Of a stretch of DNA of 64,000 nucleotides, positions 1 through 11,899 are shown in pieces. Position 1 is the first letter of the stretch; the number at the start of each line of letters is the position of its first letter. The position numbers were made by a program, and so were the translations under genes. The stretch is from contig CM068587.1 in assembly GCA_035048485.1 (NCBI GenBank), positions 55,175,501-55,239,500 on the forward strand, read 5' to 3'. The notes under the pieces were generated by a model, which did no database searches, was not told the DNA's origin, and was given only the letters and a program-made list of their open reading frames with translations. Origin of the DNA: Pteria penguin (taxonomy: Eukaryota > Mollusca > Bivalvia > Pterioida > Pteriidae).

Positions 1-60
1 AGATTACACTAAAAATAACATAATTTAGAATCATTGACAGAGAAGATGGTACCTTATAAA
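1..60. other. window edge, no gene
   Basis: AT-rich sequence before the 58-bp tandem array. No coding signal is seen. The last bases (GGTACCTTATAAAGG) may be a degraded further copy of the array. Confidence 0.4.
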
Positions 61-350
61 GGCTGTCACCGGATGGTACAGCATCACCCATCTACCTGAA
101 GGTGTCCTAAGGTCGAATGGCTGTCACGTGACGGTACACCAGCACCCATCCACCTGAAGCATTTCTAAGGTGGAAAGGCTGTCACGTGACGATACAGCAG
201 TACCCATTCACCTGAAGCATTTCTAAGGTCGAAAGGCTGTCACGTGACGGTACAGCAGCACCCATCCACCTGAAGGAGTCCTAAGGTCGAAAGGCTGTCA
301 CGTGACGGTACACCAGCACCCATCCACCTGAAGGAGTCCTAAGGTCGAAA
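61..350 (+). repeat. 58-bp minisatellite, 5 copies
   Basis: Five head-to-tail units of exactly 58 bp at 61-118, 119-176, 177-234, 235-292 and 293-350. Each begins GGCTGTCAC and ends with TAAGGTCGAAA or a variant. Copies 2-5 carry CACGTGAC (an E-box palindrome CACGTG) near the start, while copy 1 has CACCGGAT instead. Copies 4 and 5 are almost identical, which fits recent expansion at the right end. There is no open frame across the array. Confidence 0.93.
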
Positions 351-589
351 CAACATTATACAACAGATGATCAGAATATAAATAACGAATAATATATAGC
401 AAAATGAGATGAGTGAAACTTCACCTTTCCTCATTTCAGTTTCCTCACAAATGCTTATCATAGTCCATGTAACTCTATATATTGATAGATAAGAAAACAA
501 ATTCCTTAGAAAGTTGTAGAACGATAAGTGTTGATTCATCCGAAATATATTTACAATTTAATGAATGGGCAAGAGCTCTGTGTATGGCT

Positions 590-691
590 TTTTTGTTTGT
601 TTGTTTGTTTGTTTGGGGGGGATTTTGGTTTTTTGGGGTTTTTTTTTTTTGTTTTTTTTTTTTTTGTTTTTTTTTTGGGGGGGGGGGGGAG
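590..691. repeat. TTTG repeat with poly-T and poly-G tracts
   Basis: Low-complexity tract of five TTTG units, then alternating runs of G and T ending in about 12 G. The short open frames across it (poly-F/poly-G on one strand, poly-K/poly-P on the other) are compositional artefacts. Confidence 0.9.
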
Positions 692-874
692 ATTTTATAA
701 TACGAAGAACAAAAAAGTGTTTGTGAAACACAGTTGCCCCTGGCGGCAACAAACGTTAGTAATGCTAGGTAATGATAAATTATTTACTTTAAAGGGGGGA
801 TATAAAAGGATCTAATACTTTTAAGTAAAACGGAATTCCATTTTGGAAAGTATGCTAATACAGCAAAGATTATG

Positions 875-1200
875 ACGCCGGCGGCGAACATCAGTCGGTA
901 AGGCGCTTGACGTGACCGAGAGGTCCCGGGTTCGAGTCTCGCCGGTGGCACGTCGGTGACCTGTATTCCGGATGAGGCATTGAAAAACCGAGGTCCCGTG
1001 TCACGGTAAATATGGCACGTGAGACCGAGGTCCCGTGTCACGATAGGCATGGCACAAGATCCTTTACTGCTTCTGGTCGGTCCCTTGTATAGGTCTTATT
1101 TCCGTCCAACGGGTTAGACAGATTCCGTCACCATGGATGCCGTCACCATGGATGCGAAATAATTCCTGTGTGACGTAAACGAGGGGAAAATAAATAAAAA
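875..1200 (+). mobile_element. tRNA-derived SINE, family A (copy 1)
   Basis: The 5' part is a tRNA-like head with a B-box-like GGGTTCGAGTC at 928-938. The body contains CCGAGGTCCCGTGTCACGG, GGCACGTGAG, AAGATCCTTTACTGCTTC, CCGTCACCATGGATG and a 3' GTGTGACGTAAAC ending in an A-rich tail. This body recurs in at least seven other places in the window. The copy is diverged and has two internal tandem duplications (see findings). It is non-coding and would depend on a LINE in trans. Confidence 0.8.
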
Positions 1201-4200
1201 CCAGAAAAGCAGAGTTGACACATAACTATTTAGTATACATAAAATATTAACAAGTAATCTTTTATTCCAACGGCCCACTGTCTTCACCAAGGACAAAATT
1301 ATCTGCGCATTATTTTAAACGTGCATTCTATTTTCTTTGGAGTGAATAATTTCATTAAAAATAGTCTCGCCTGTACTAATGAAATAAAAAACATCCTCCT
1401 TAAATTACGTCACGTTATCGGTTTTATCAATTTCTCACGACCCGCAACTGCACAGATCCGTATGAAACATTTTCTTGAAATTTATATCGTAGCATTATCG
1501 CCCAGTCATATGGCTTTAATGAGGTTGCTATATATTTCTCAACATTACCAATGTCTGTTATCTTTTAGTGTATAATTTGATATCATTTTACTCACTGCAT
1601 TTCATTTCAAGGGTCAGACCATCGTGTTGCGGTTTACAGGGGTATCAAAATCTGTCGCATCTACGTATATTGCCTAATGAGCAGTATAAATGAGTGAAAA
1701 TGGACTAAATCTTGAATCCGTAACCATGAAACTTTTTTGAACTTTTTTGATGCGCCTATTAATTAAACTTGTCTTATAAATTACAGCTTACTGCAGCGTA
1801 AGTATAAATTTGGCACGTGACGAGTAAACATTGATGTAATTTGCAGGTGTACAAAGCTTTATACCACCTTTACCGAAAAACTATTTCATTTTAAAATGTG
1901 ATAAAACTTTGATTATATATATCAAGCTAGCTTGTTTTATGCCATCTTTTATCTATGAGTTTTTGTATCTCTCTCTCTGGTAAGCATTCCTATAAACTCG
2001 TATCGTGGTTCATACGCAACAAGTGCGTTTTAATTTGATCCTCCATAAATCTTTTTATTATCAATTAAGGTGGTTTTTTTCGAAGAATCTTTAATTTGCT
2101 ACAGGAGATCTCATAAAACGAATGAGGAACACATCTTTCCTTTTAATAACTTGGTGTAGTGATATTGACTAAATGATAGTTCGTGAATGGTTTTATGTAT
2201 ATATATTTCGACAGATTGTCACATAAACGAAGGTTATTTCGTCCCCTATTTACATGCACTATAAACATTGGAATCACGTGTTTGATTGGAACTGGAGACT
2301 ACACCCGCGTATTATAAACATCTCAATCTGCTGAAGTTAGTCATCTACAGGTCTTGCACGAAAGGAAATGAAAAGATCGTATCAACTCAAAGAGCTGCTA
2401 GCTTTATTTCTCAAACATGCCTTCTTTTAAAAGTGACATCAATCAAAGCGGTAAAAAATAGCATTTTTGCAAGTACATTCTCATTTTATTGATTTTCTCA
2501 AGGGTGTTGGGTATCACTTGCTGCAGTACTAGTCGGAAAAGGTCATTCTGGTTATCCGCGCGAGATTTGATAGGTTGTGCGAGATCTGATCCGGAACCCG
2601 TCGTGTGGTCCTTCCGATGTGGGCGTTATGGGGCTGTGTCGGCGATTACACGGCGCGTGTCCGTCATGATAAGTGCGCCGTTGCGTAGATTTTATCAACA
2701 TCGAAATTGATAAGAATCAAAGAGTGATCATATAATATGAAGATTTGTACAATGATTTCGAATAAAATCGCTGGCCAATGTTGTTTAGTTTACCACTTTA
2801 ATTATAATTCTGATATCAGACATTTTCATAAACTATTAACTGTCATGTTTTGTTTTTCGCGATCAGAGAGATAAATTCTGTCAAGCACCGGTCATTCTCG
2901 TGAAAATTAGCTTTTTCGAAAACATAGGATTTACTGCCATGTTGCGTTTCTTTGATGAAAATGGGGACCTTGTTGGTTTACCAGATTTTAGCACTTCACG
3001 TTTTGATTGCAAAGGCATACGCGGGTCCAGAAAATTAAAAGAGGGTTCTCACCTTTCATGTCTGAAAAGTGAATAATGTCACGTCAGAATAGGAAATTGA
3101 ATAAACCCGCAAATGAATTTTGATTACAACTGTTCCTAAATACAAGGAAAACGTGAGCCCACGACCACTAGTATCATACCCCCCCCCCCTTTTCTGTTTT
3201 TGCATCCACCAGTGATGAGAGTTTTATGATCCATAACAATTTTTCGGACGCTCACCACAGTGGTACCTGCATGACCTTACAGAACTTGTTGTTCTGAACA
3301 CATTAACCGCATACCCAATTGTCAAGTCTTAGACAAAAAGCACCGTTGATGCATTTTTGTATCTTTCCCACAAGCGTTATATCCGAATGATATGTATATG
3401 AAAAACACATGTGGTGTTTACAGTGTTCCTATGGTTAGGAATGATACTTTAGTGCCATGTGTACATGCATACTACATGCAGTTGGCGGGAACTGCGACAC
3501 GCGCACTTTCCCGCGCTTCCATCGCATACTACTGGCATTACGTCATCGAGATAAATGACCCCATATGGCGCAGCAATTATATTTGTTATCGTTTCGTAGG
3601 CTAAGACAAAAATTACGCGATATCTGGGATAAACTGACAACATTGGAGTGTAGATCTAAGAATGTTCTTTTGTTTTCTCAGTTTTGCGGAAGGGCTGTGA
3701 TCGTTAACCGGATGTTTATTTTCCCGCCTTCCGGGTTATGTTATCTGATGTACAATAGAAGAGAGTGCTTTAGGATAACATGTATATTTCTGTGTATTAC
3801 AAAGCAAAAAAAGTTGAATGATTCCACAAGTTCACGCTATAAAATTCTTAATATAGTGAATGCTTCCACCATGAACACCAGTGGACCAATCAACAATGAT
3901 AAGATCGGAATTTCATCATGACTTTAGATAGTACGGATACTTTCTTTTACTCATGTACATTTTGATTAAAGCAGAGGAGTATATAATTAGGTACTTATGT
4001 GCATTTAGCAAAAAGCACATAGGTGCACGACAATATCTAATTTACCTTTTGTTTTCAAATAATGAAAGACATGTACCATTTTTTTTTCAATTATATCATT
4101 TTTATACATGCAGAATTCTTTAAATTTCGAGCTTGTTACTATGCAAAACAATGTAACTGGTAAAGACAAAGATACTGTTAATCATAATATACTCAATGGG

Positions 4201-5180
4201 CCTTAGTGATATATGTCAGGGCCAATGAACCGCGATTTCGTCAGTCCACGGCCAAAATTCGAAAGATGACACTATCACCAATGATGGGATTCTGGATCCA
4301 CCAAAGCAGCACTGGCTTTATATTTCATGGAAAAAAGTAAGATCAAAGTAAATACTTCCTGAACCTTGGGCGGATGTATAGGTAATTGTTACGAAAGTCA
4401 TCCAACTTATTGTTGGTGAAAGCGATGACTTACTGGCTTCATCGTTCATTTCTCATCAGAGGTAATAATACCTGTCAAATCAGAGGCAATTCTGGAAATG
4501 ATTAGTTCCTTATCACATGTGCAGAGTATATCACAGTGTATCGAGTTGCTTATCTCAGACAAACTACGTTGTATATAGAATAGTAGATCTGTGTGTACCA
4601 AGAGCTGTAAGAATTTTCCCACGCTTCCAGCCAATGATTTAATCGCGTCGGATGCATCATGCAACGCAGCAAGCAGACGTTTATGTTAAGAAGCACTTGA
4701 TGCGTTCTTGACAATTACAAGATGTGGTTACAGTAAAAAATAGAGAGTCCCTCTTCATTAGTTTCTGAGATTTTTGTGGCAGATATGATCTGAGCATGCA
4801 GTGACCATGGAGCGAGTCGTCACGCTTGGAATCACACGCGAGCCGTAGACATCACCTGAACTCACCCACAAAAAAAGAGTATTCGGTTTGTTTACATATT
4901 AAACAATATATGCACGTATTCGAATTATTAGGTCGTTAAAGAATCACAATAGAAACTACTACATGTGAGTGTTCGATGTTCAAGTTAATTGACGTTGGTA
5001 TGAAAAATTGTATCGAGATACCTACTTTTTAGTTTGAAAAAAAGCAACCCCCCCCAAAACAAAACAAAATAAAAACAAAACCAGACCTACACACATCGGT
5101 AACAGCCAGTTTATTTAAAATTGAGATGAAATCGTATATCTTAAAAGGACATTTGCTTCAGTCTTGTACAATCTCGTACA
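1201..5180. other. intergenic, no gene recognised
   Basis: Nothing here has recognisable protein homology. The stretch holds a C10 run near 3180, a CpG-rich patch at about 2540-2700 with an open frame I cannot identify, and otherwise AT-rich unique-looking sequence. Short open frames have no recognisable domain and no coding-like composition. Confidence 0.5.
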
Positions 5181-5191
5181 CTGTGTAAAAC

Positions 5192-6700
5192 AATATACGA
5201 GACACAAAACATACAATCGTTATGATAAAACTATATACAAGACACAAAACATACAATCGTTATGATAAAACTATATACAAGACACAAAACATACAATCGT
5301 TATGATAAAACTATATACAAGGCACAAAACATACAATCGTTATGATAAAACTATATACAAGACACAAAACATACAATCGTTATGATAAAACTATATACAA
5401 GACACAAAACATACAATCGTTATGATAAAACTATATACAAGGCACAAAACATACAATCGTTATGATAAAACTATATACAAGACACAAAACATACAATCGT
5501 TATGATAAAACTATATACAAGGCACAAAACATACAATCGTTATGATAAAACTATATACAAGACACAAAACATACAATCGTTATGATAAAACTATATACAA
5601 GGCACAAAACATACAATCGTTGTGATAAAACTATATACAAGACACAAAACATACGATCGTTATCATAAAACTGTATACAAGACACAAAACAGACAATCGT
5701 TATGATAAAACTATATACAAGACACAAACATACAATCGTTATGATAAAACTATATACAAGACACAAAACATACAATCGTTATGATAAAACTGTATACCAG
5801 ACACAAAACAGACAATCGTTATGATAAAACTATATACAAGACACAAACATACAATCGTTATGATAAAACTATATACAAGACACAAAAGATACCATCGTTA
5901 TGATAAAACTATATACAAGACACAAAACATACAATGTAAAGATGATGGATAAATCCAAACCACAAGTCCAAAAATCATAAAACCAGAGGACATACAAAAT
6001 CAGTGAAAATGAAAAACAAATGGAAATCGTTATGATAAAACTATAAACAAGACACAAAGCATACGATCGTTATGATAAAACTATATACAAGACACAAAAC
6101 ATACGATCGTTATGATAAAATTGTATACCAGACACAAAACAGACAATCGTTATGATAAAACTATATACAAGACACAAACATACAATCGTTATGATAAAAT
6201 TATATACAAGACACAAAACATACAATCGTTATGATAAAACTATATACAAGACACAAAACATACAATCGTTATGATAAAACTATATACAAGACACAAAACA
6301 TACAATCATTATGATAAAACTATATACAAGACACAAAACAGACAATCGTTATGATATACAATCGTTATTTGCAAAAACTATATACAAGACACAAAACATA
6401 CAATCGTTATGATAAAACTATATACAAGACACAAAACATACAATCGTTATGATAAAACTATATACAAGACACAAAACATACAACCGTTATGATAAAACTA
6501 TATACAAGACACAAAACATACAATCGTTATAATAAAACTATATACAAGACACAAAACATACAATCGTTATGATAAAACTATATACAAGACACAAAACATA
6601 CAATCGTTATGATAAAACTATATACAAGACACAAAACATACAATCGTTATGATAAAACTATATATAAGACACAAAACATACAATCGTTATGATAAAACTT
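5192..6700 (+). repeat. 40-bp AT-rich minisatellite, about 35 copies
   Basis: Tandem array of a 40-bp unit containing ACAATCGTTATGATAAAACT, then ATATACAAGACACAAAACAT. Copies are highly similar; an A/G variant (GACAC versus GGCAC) recurs near 5321, 5441, 5521 and 5601, spaced by two or three units. The array is broken at about 5936-6025 by roughly 90 bp of unrelated sequence and has a short rearranged segment near 6355-6375. Because 40 is not a multiple of 3, reverse-strand open frames pass through all three frames and are not genes. Confidence 0.96.
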
Positions 6701-6711
6701 CGCTGCAGAGA

Positions 6712-7124
6712 TATAAATACCATTGCTTGGAATGTGCCCAATTTTTCTTGACAATAAGTAAATTATTTCTCGGTCTCTAATTTTTTTCTGTCATTGCAAA
6801 CGAGCATTTGACTATCTTAGCACTGAGTCAAGTGCTCACTTTTTATTGCCAAGAAAAAGAAAAGAAAAATTACCTTTCTCACTTGGTACATGCACGTTTT
6901 CCTGAAACAAAAAGACCAGCAAAATAAATCAAATGATGTAACATGAAGTCTCGATGGTACTGGATTACCAGTGTTGAGAATAATTTTTCTTTTTTTTTTC
7001 CTCCTATCATAATCATTTATCTTTCTTTAGTCCACTTAGGCCAGGAATGGTAAACGTATCTTGTAACATATCACTGCTTTACAGATATACACGGTGGTCA
7101 CTCTAAATATAGACTAAACTCTCT
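6712..7124. other. spacer, no gene recognised
   Basis: AT-rich sequence between the 40-bp minisatellite and a SINE. No motif or coding evidence is seen. Confidence 0.4.
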
Positions 7125-7417
7125 ATAGAAGATGGGTTTTTGTTTGTTTGATTATTGTTTTACGTCACTCCACGATTATTTCACGTATATGGTAACGGCA
7201 TCTGCCTGATGCATTGCATACAAATTTAGACCTTTGCAACGGACCCACCCGAAGCAGTGAGGGATCTTTTACGTGCCACACCTACCGTGACACGGGACCT
7301 CGGTTTTTACTGTCTCATCCGAAAGACAGAACACCGGTGTGCCACGGGCGGGAGTCGAACCCGCGACCTCTCGATCACGAGCCGAGCACCTTATCCACTA
7401 GGCCATAGAAGATGGGT
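7125..7417 (-). mobile_element. intact family A SINE with 13-bp target site duplication
   Basis: Read on the minus strand, the tRNA-like head shows an A-box-like TAGTGGATAAGG and a B box GGGTTCGACTCC, followed by the family body (AAAACCGAGGTCCCGTGTCA, GGCACGTAAAAGATCCCTC, CAGGCAGATGCCG) and a 3' end GTGACGTAAAACAATAAT. It is bounded by a perfect 13-bp direct repeat ATAGAAGATGGGT at 7125-7137 and 7405-7417, so the insert is 7138-7404 (267 bp). This is the best full-length reference copy of the family here. It is not a functional tRNA gene, because the head runs straight into the SINE body. Confidence 0.93.
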
Positions 7418-7749
7418 ATTTCGTTTTGACTTCCGAGATCTTCAAACAATGCTAGTTGCGGTTATACATCGATTTCAACAATTTTCATTTGTATTCACCC
7501 TGTTACAAAACGCAATTTTTCATTGTGATGACGTCATATGAGGTCCGACAAAACTCTGACAAATATTACATTTGTTTATGACGTCATAAATAGAACAATT
7601 GAGAATCGCTTGAATGTCACGTTCTTTTACGAACCATGGAAGGGTGAATTGCCACATGAGGCAATCCTGGAATCGAACTTGGATTGCATGCATCATATGC
7701 CAAATACAGTCACTATGCGACCTTTTAAAACAATAAATAAAATCTATGG

Positions 7750-7962
7750 GGGTCACAATCTGCTTAGGCAGATCTAGAAATTTTTGAAAGGAAGTGGGAG
7801 AGGGGTTGCAGTCTCCCATGACTAATATTTTGAACTATTCGGTCTGGAAAGGGGAATTGCAGCCCATAAATGGTCAAAATGACATTTTTGGTAAAATTTT
7901 CCGATCAAGGGGGTAACCCCTGTAAATCCCTACCCCCTCAAAATCCGCCAATTATTTGAATG
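7750..7962. mobile_element. non-autonomous repeat (copy 1 of a dispersed pair)
   Basis: Shares blocks in order with 40545-40722: a GAGGGG-rich start, TTGCAGTCTYCCATGACTAA, ACTATTCGGTCTGGAAA, GGTCAAAAT, TTTTTGGTAA, and an end with AAATCCGCCAATT. The ends resemble the GGCGGATTTAG termini of other MITE-like elements in this window. No coding capacity. Confidence 0.65.
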
Positions 7963-8442
7963 TTAACTCTCTTGGCACAAAAATTTCCAAAAATGTCTGG
8001 AGCAAAAATATCTACGGGTCCGGAGAGTCCGCCATGATATGTATAGTAAGTGTAACAATGACATAATAATATGTAGTACACGTGACTCCCGTGTTTAGAA
8101 TTTTAGAAATAGTAGGGTGCCCAACCCCTAGGATCCTCCCACTAGATCCACCACTGATCCTATCTGTAAACAAGAATTAAACTGACTTTTCGTTTCCTCC
8201 AGCGCTCTGTCAATTAGCCCATCAGATCAACGATCAATGCCGAGTGATCCGACACACGTGTAAATGACACGAAACGTCACGAGATGATCCAATACAGTGA
8301 TGGCTATGGATGACAGATCTAAATGCAGATTAAAAAGATATTGCCACTAGGGGGAAAGAATTATTTCATATACATATTCAATATTTTTCTGATGTCGGGG
8401 AGAGAAGAGGGACTCAAACAGATTATTGCTTTCTTTACTTTC

Positions 8443-8745
8443 CTTGTGGCTAAAATTCAAATGGCGTTACTTCCCTTTTCCGACATCTTGGAGGTATATG
8501 TGTGAATATTTGTATATAAGACAAACACATTTGTAAGAAATTTTCCCAAACTAAGGCTTTTTTCAGTTCTTACGCAACATTTGAACCATTGAACGATGTA
8601 ACAATTTTTAAGGCGCAAATATAGACTTTTTTTCTCAAAATAATAAAATAAAATTATTATGAATACCGGTATGAAGCAAAATCTGCAACTTCACCTCCAA
8701 ATTCGCGGACAAGGGACGTAACTCCAGCTAAATTTTAACCATAAG
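8443..8745. mobile_element. MITE with about 50-bp imperfect terminal inverted repeats (copy 1)
   Basis: The left end CTTGTGGCTAAAATT (8443-8457) pairs with the right end AATTTTAACCATAAG (8731-8745). The complementarity continues inward through TACTTCCCTTTTCCGACATC, CTTGGAGGT and the matching ACCTCCAAATTCGCGGAC. A second, diverged copy lies at about 21303-21634. The length (303 bp) and lack of coding sequence indicate a non-autonomous DNA element. The superfamily is not assigned. Confidence 0.75.
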
Positions 8746-8880
8746 TAAAACTAGCAAGATAATATATGCTGAATAAGGTATACCGAGGTACTCTGTGACT
8801 CCATGGTACCTGGAGCAATGGCAGGGAGTAGCATTATAAACAAGAACTTACTTAGAACCGATGGTTCATGGATGGAATTC

Positions 8881-9169
8881 CAATGTGAGAGAGCCGGTGT
8901 GGCTTAGTGGATAAAGTGCTCGGCTTCAGACCGAGATGTCCCGGGTACGACTACAGGCATGGGCACACCGGTGTTCGGTCATTCGGATGAGAAAGTAAAA
9001 ACCGACATCCCGTATCACGGTAGGCGTGGCACGTAAAAGATCCCTCACTGCTTCGGGAGAGACAGTTGTAAAAGTAGAAATTTCTATGCAATGCATCAGA
9101 AAGATACCGTCACCATATACGTGGAATAATCGTGAGAGTGACGTAAAACAATAACCAATCAATGTGGGA
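8881..9169 (+). mobile_element. family A SINE (copy 3), near full length
   Basis: The tRNA-like head (GGCTTAGTGGATAAAGTGCT, with degraded B box GGGTACGACTAC) is followed by the common body and a 3' GTGACGTAAAACAATAAC. A possible 9-bp target duplication CAATGTGRG (one mismatch) flanks it at 8881-8889 and 9160-9168. The body closely matches the minus-strand copy at 7138-7404. Confidence 0.88.
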
Positions 9170-9431
9170 CGCTATTATCGGTTTCTAGCCTGAGACCATT
9201 ACCGCATCTAAAGCAGGGCGGATACTGGGATGGCAACCCTTCGATGGAAATTGAGTATTTTTTGCAGATGCAAACTCTACCTTTTCGAAATTATCTGGAT
9301 CCGCAAATGGAAACTGTTTTTGATTTTAGTCACAACTTGGAATGGATTCGTTGGAAATTTCCACCACACAGATGCCGCCATAATATAACAGAAATATATG
9401 ATGACGGGAAATTGGGTTGTCATTATTTTAA

Positions 9432-9648
9432 TTAGGCTTTTTGTGCCGTATCAGGAGCACCTGAAGACAATAAAACCCGAGGTTCGGTGTCACGGTTGAC
9501 GTGGCACGTAAAAGATCCCTTACTTTTTCGGATGAGTTCGTATGTTGGTAAGGTCTAAATTTCTGTGCATTGATCAGGCAGATGCCGTCACCATATAAGT
9601 ACGGTAATCCTGGGGTGACGTAAAACAAAAATCAAACAAATAAATAAA
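9432..9648 (+). mobile_element. family A SINE, 5'-truncated (copy 4)
   Basis: Body only: CCCGAGGTTCGGTGTCACGG, GGCACGTAAAAGATCCCTTA, CAGGCAGATGCCGTCACC, GGGTGACGTAAAACAAAAAT, then an AAATAAATAAAT tail. The tRNA-like head is missing, as is usual for LINE-mobilised SINEs copied from the 3' end. Confidence 0.85.
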
Positions 9649-9700
9649 TGTTACATTAGGATTATTTCATCTCTAAAGAGAAGCCCAGTGTCCAATAATG

Positions 9701-9850
9701 GAGGTAAACCGGTGAAGCCCAGTGGATGAGGTGCTCGACTCGTGACCGGGAAGCCCGGGTTCGACCCCCCGCTATGGATACAATGTCCTGTCTTTCGGAT
9801 TAGACAGTATAAACCAAGGTCGCGGTAGGCGTGCACGTAAAAGATCCCGT
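9701..9850 (+). mobile_element. family A SINE head, 3'-truncated (copy 5)
   Basis: The tRNA-like head has AGCCCAGTGGATGAGG (A-box region) and GGGTTCGACCCC (B box), followed by the start of the body (GGTAGGCGTGCACGTAAAAG). It stops at AAGATCCC, so the 3' half is missing. It follows copy 4 by about 50 bp, which suggests a local cluster or a rearranged insertion. Confidence 0.8.
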
Positions 9851-11505
9851 CATATGATGCTAAAATGCTTTAGAGTTGGGTAAGTCCCCCTGCTTCTGTG
9901 CCACGAAAAGGAAAACTGCGGAAGATTCGTAACCTCTCCAACTCCCCCCTCCCCCAAAAAAAATCACACCCCTACCCATCCTGCCTTCTTCAAACACACC
10001 AATCATCCAACAATGTAATTTTAGTATTATGTAAAGACTGTGTTGAACACAAATTTTCTGGCCAGTTTCGTAGGTATATTTATATATGATTCAGTTGAAA
10101 ATTTACTTGATCGACAATCTGCAAGTCATGTGACCGTAATTACCACATTATCAGCCGCGGGATCAGTATCTTCTTTTTATTTTCTCGTATATTAATTTCC
10201 TGTTTTATCTTTAATAATTGATTTGCCATTATATGTACTCGGGAGAAAAGCATTGTCGTGTTCCTAGTTATAATGAAATCGATAAAAATAAAGAAAAAAA
10301 AAGGTATAGATAAAACGACCTAATTTTACATAAAAGCAGCTGGTTTACAATAAATCAATTTTCCTGAAGGATCAAATATTTTATATGATTAATATCGCAT
10401 AAAATGCACAAGCTCGTTATAGATCCAGTGACGTTATGAGGTAAGCGAATATAAATACATACATACATACACAATATATATATTGTGTATGTATCTCTCA
10501 ATCCATGATCAGATTCGGGCCGGGATTACATTGTAATCAAATCCTGTCTCTCTCTTTAACTCTGAATTTTAATAAAAAATTAGAGGAGAAAATAAATATT
10601 TGTGATAGAGGGTTAGAAATGACAATAATTGCTAGGTTGCGTGTTAAGACATCGCTGAGCAAATAGTTAAAGAGTGTTTGACAGAGGGCTCGATATTAGA
10701 GTGTTCGATTAAGAAATGTGAAAAAATGGACATACGTCACAAAGTGCATGTCTCATGTCATCACTATATCTACATTTACTGGAACATTAATGAACGGAAA
10801 TTCTACACCAAACAAACAAGCTGTAGAAATTACAATTAGAATTCATGGAAATATATATGAAAAATTTGTCAATGTGTAAAAAATGGAAAGAAAGTCGTGT
10901 TATAACTTTCACGGGAAAAGTCATAGTTGGGAATCCCAGCGTTATAATATTCATGGAAAAGGACAAAAGGTGGAAATCCCTGTGATAAAATGGTGTTCCT
11001 ATTAATGTCAATGAATCCATTGCTCGATTTGCTCCCGTCACCTGTTGTAAATAGTTCACACTTGTAGCTTAAATCTGATATGCAGTTAATTGTATTTGTG
11101 ACAAAATAAATAGTGAGTGGTTTTGACACAAATTGAATCTCAATTAATTGCACAAAGCTGTAAAATTGAATAACACGTTTTATACCCCTCGCACGAGACC
11201 GTTCGGTTAAGTCAATTAGGTAGACGTGCACTAAGGAAGGCCAGAAAAATCAACAGCAAAGGTGTTTCATATATCGCTTTGTTCCGATATCCATTCAATG
11301 TCTAAAATAACATTATATAATTATATGTACTACAATCTGCATAGCAATTTCTTTAGGTTTTTAATTTTCCTTTCTCTTCTTCCTCTCTCTCTCTCTTATT
11401 TTCGTATTTTATTTTATTTTAACCGCATTCTGCCATTCTCTTTCTTACAATGCCTTCTTTCTTACACGTTTTAAATCGACATGTTAATGTGCAATCCGGG
11501 TCTAC
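9851..11505. other. intergenic, no gene recognised
   Basis: AT-rich, with a C-rich patch near 9945 and a perfect 32-bp palindrome at 10463-10494. A 120-codon reverse-strand open frame at 10869-11231 has no recognisable domain and is treated as chance. Confidence 0.45.
10463..10494. repeat. 32-bp perfect palindrome
   Basis: Perfect inverted repeat centred between 10478 and 10479. The arms read ATACATACACAATATA on each strand. It sits at the end of an (ATAC)n microsatellite and may have arisen from repeat inversion. Confidence 0.9.
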
Positions 11506-11509
11506 CTCA

Positions 11510-11693
11510 ATGGTTGGTTGGTTAGATGTTAATCCGGGTTGGTTGATGGTGTTTTACGTCGCTTTCAACAATTTTTCAGTGATATCGCGACATGGAGAAG
11601 AAGGTAACCATCATCTTAAACAAAGTGGCACAATCCGGGAATCGAACCCGGATCGTCAAGCCAAGCGCTTAACCACTACACCAAACCTGTCCC
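11510..11693 (-). mobile_element. tRNA-derived SINE, family B (copy 1)
   Basis: On the minus strand the head reads TTTGGTGTAGTGGTTAAGCG (A-box region), CTTGGCTTGACGATC, GGGTTCGATTCCCGG (B box). The short body has GGTTACCTTCTTCTCCATGT, CGCGATATCACTGAAA and GCGACGTAAAACACC. This body differs from family A. A near twin is at 46279-46450. Confidence 0.88.
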
Positions 11694-11764
11694 TCTCTCA
11701 AAGAACAATGCAGATATAAGATAGCAACAGACATTCCACATGCTCAAAGGGGGCAGAGAAGAAG

Positions 11765-11890
11765 TAGCGTTTCAGCGCTGGGGTTCAAATGTATGCGATA
11801 CGGGTTCAATTCCCTGTATGCGCCAATATGTTTAAGAGGTTGGTTACCTCCTGCTTCCATGTCGCAATATGATTATAGATTACATAAACG
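11765..11890 (+). mobile_element. family B SINE fragment (copy 2)
   Basis: Contains a B-box-like GGGTTCAATTCCC followed by the family B body (TTTAAGAGGTTGGTTACCTC, CTGCTTCCATGTCGCAATAT). The head is degraded and the 3' end is missing. Orientation is opposite to the copy about 100 bp upstream, making an inverted pair. Confidence 0.75.
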
Positions 11891-11899
11891 ACCTCAAAT

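Noticed and set aside
5551..6057. Reverse-strand repetitive frames in the 40-bp minisatellite
   Set aside because: Explained by a stop-free repeat of a period not divisible by 3. No start, splice or signal features.
7380..7404. tRNA genes at SINE heads (also 928, 11640 and 46390)
   Set aside because: A and B boxes are present, but the sequence continues into a shared SINE body and is flanked by target duplications.
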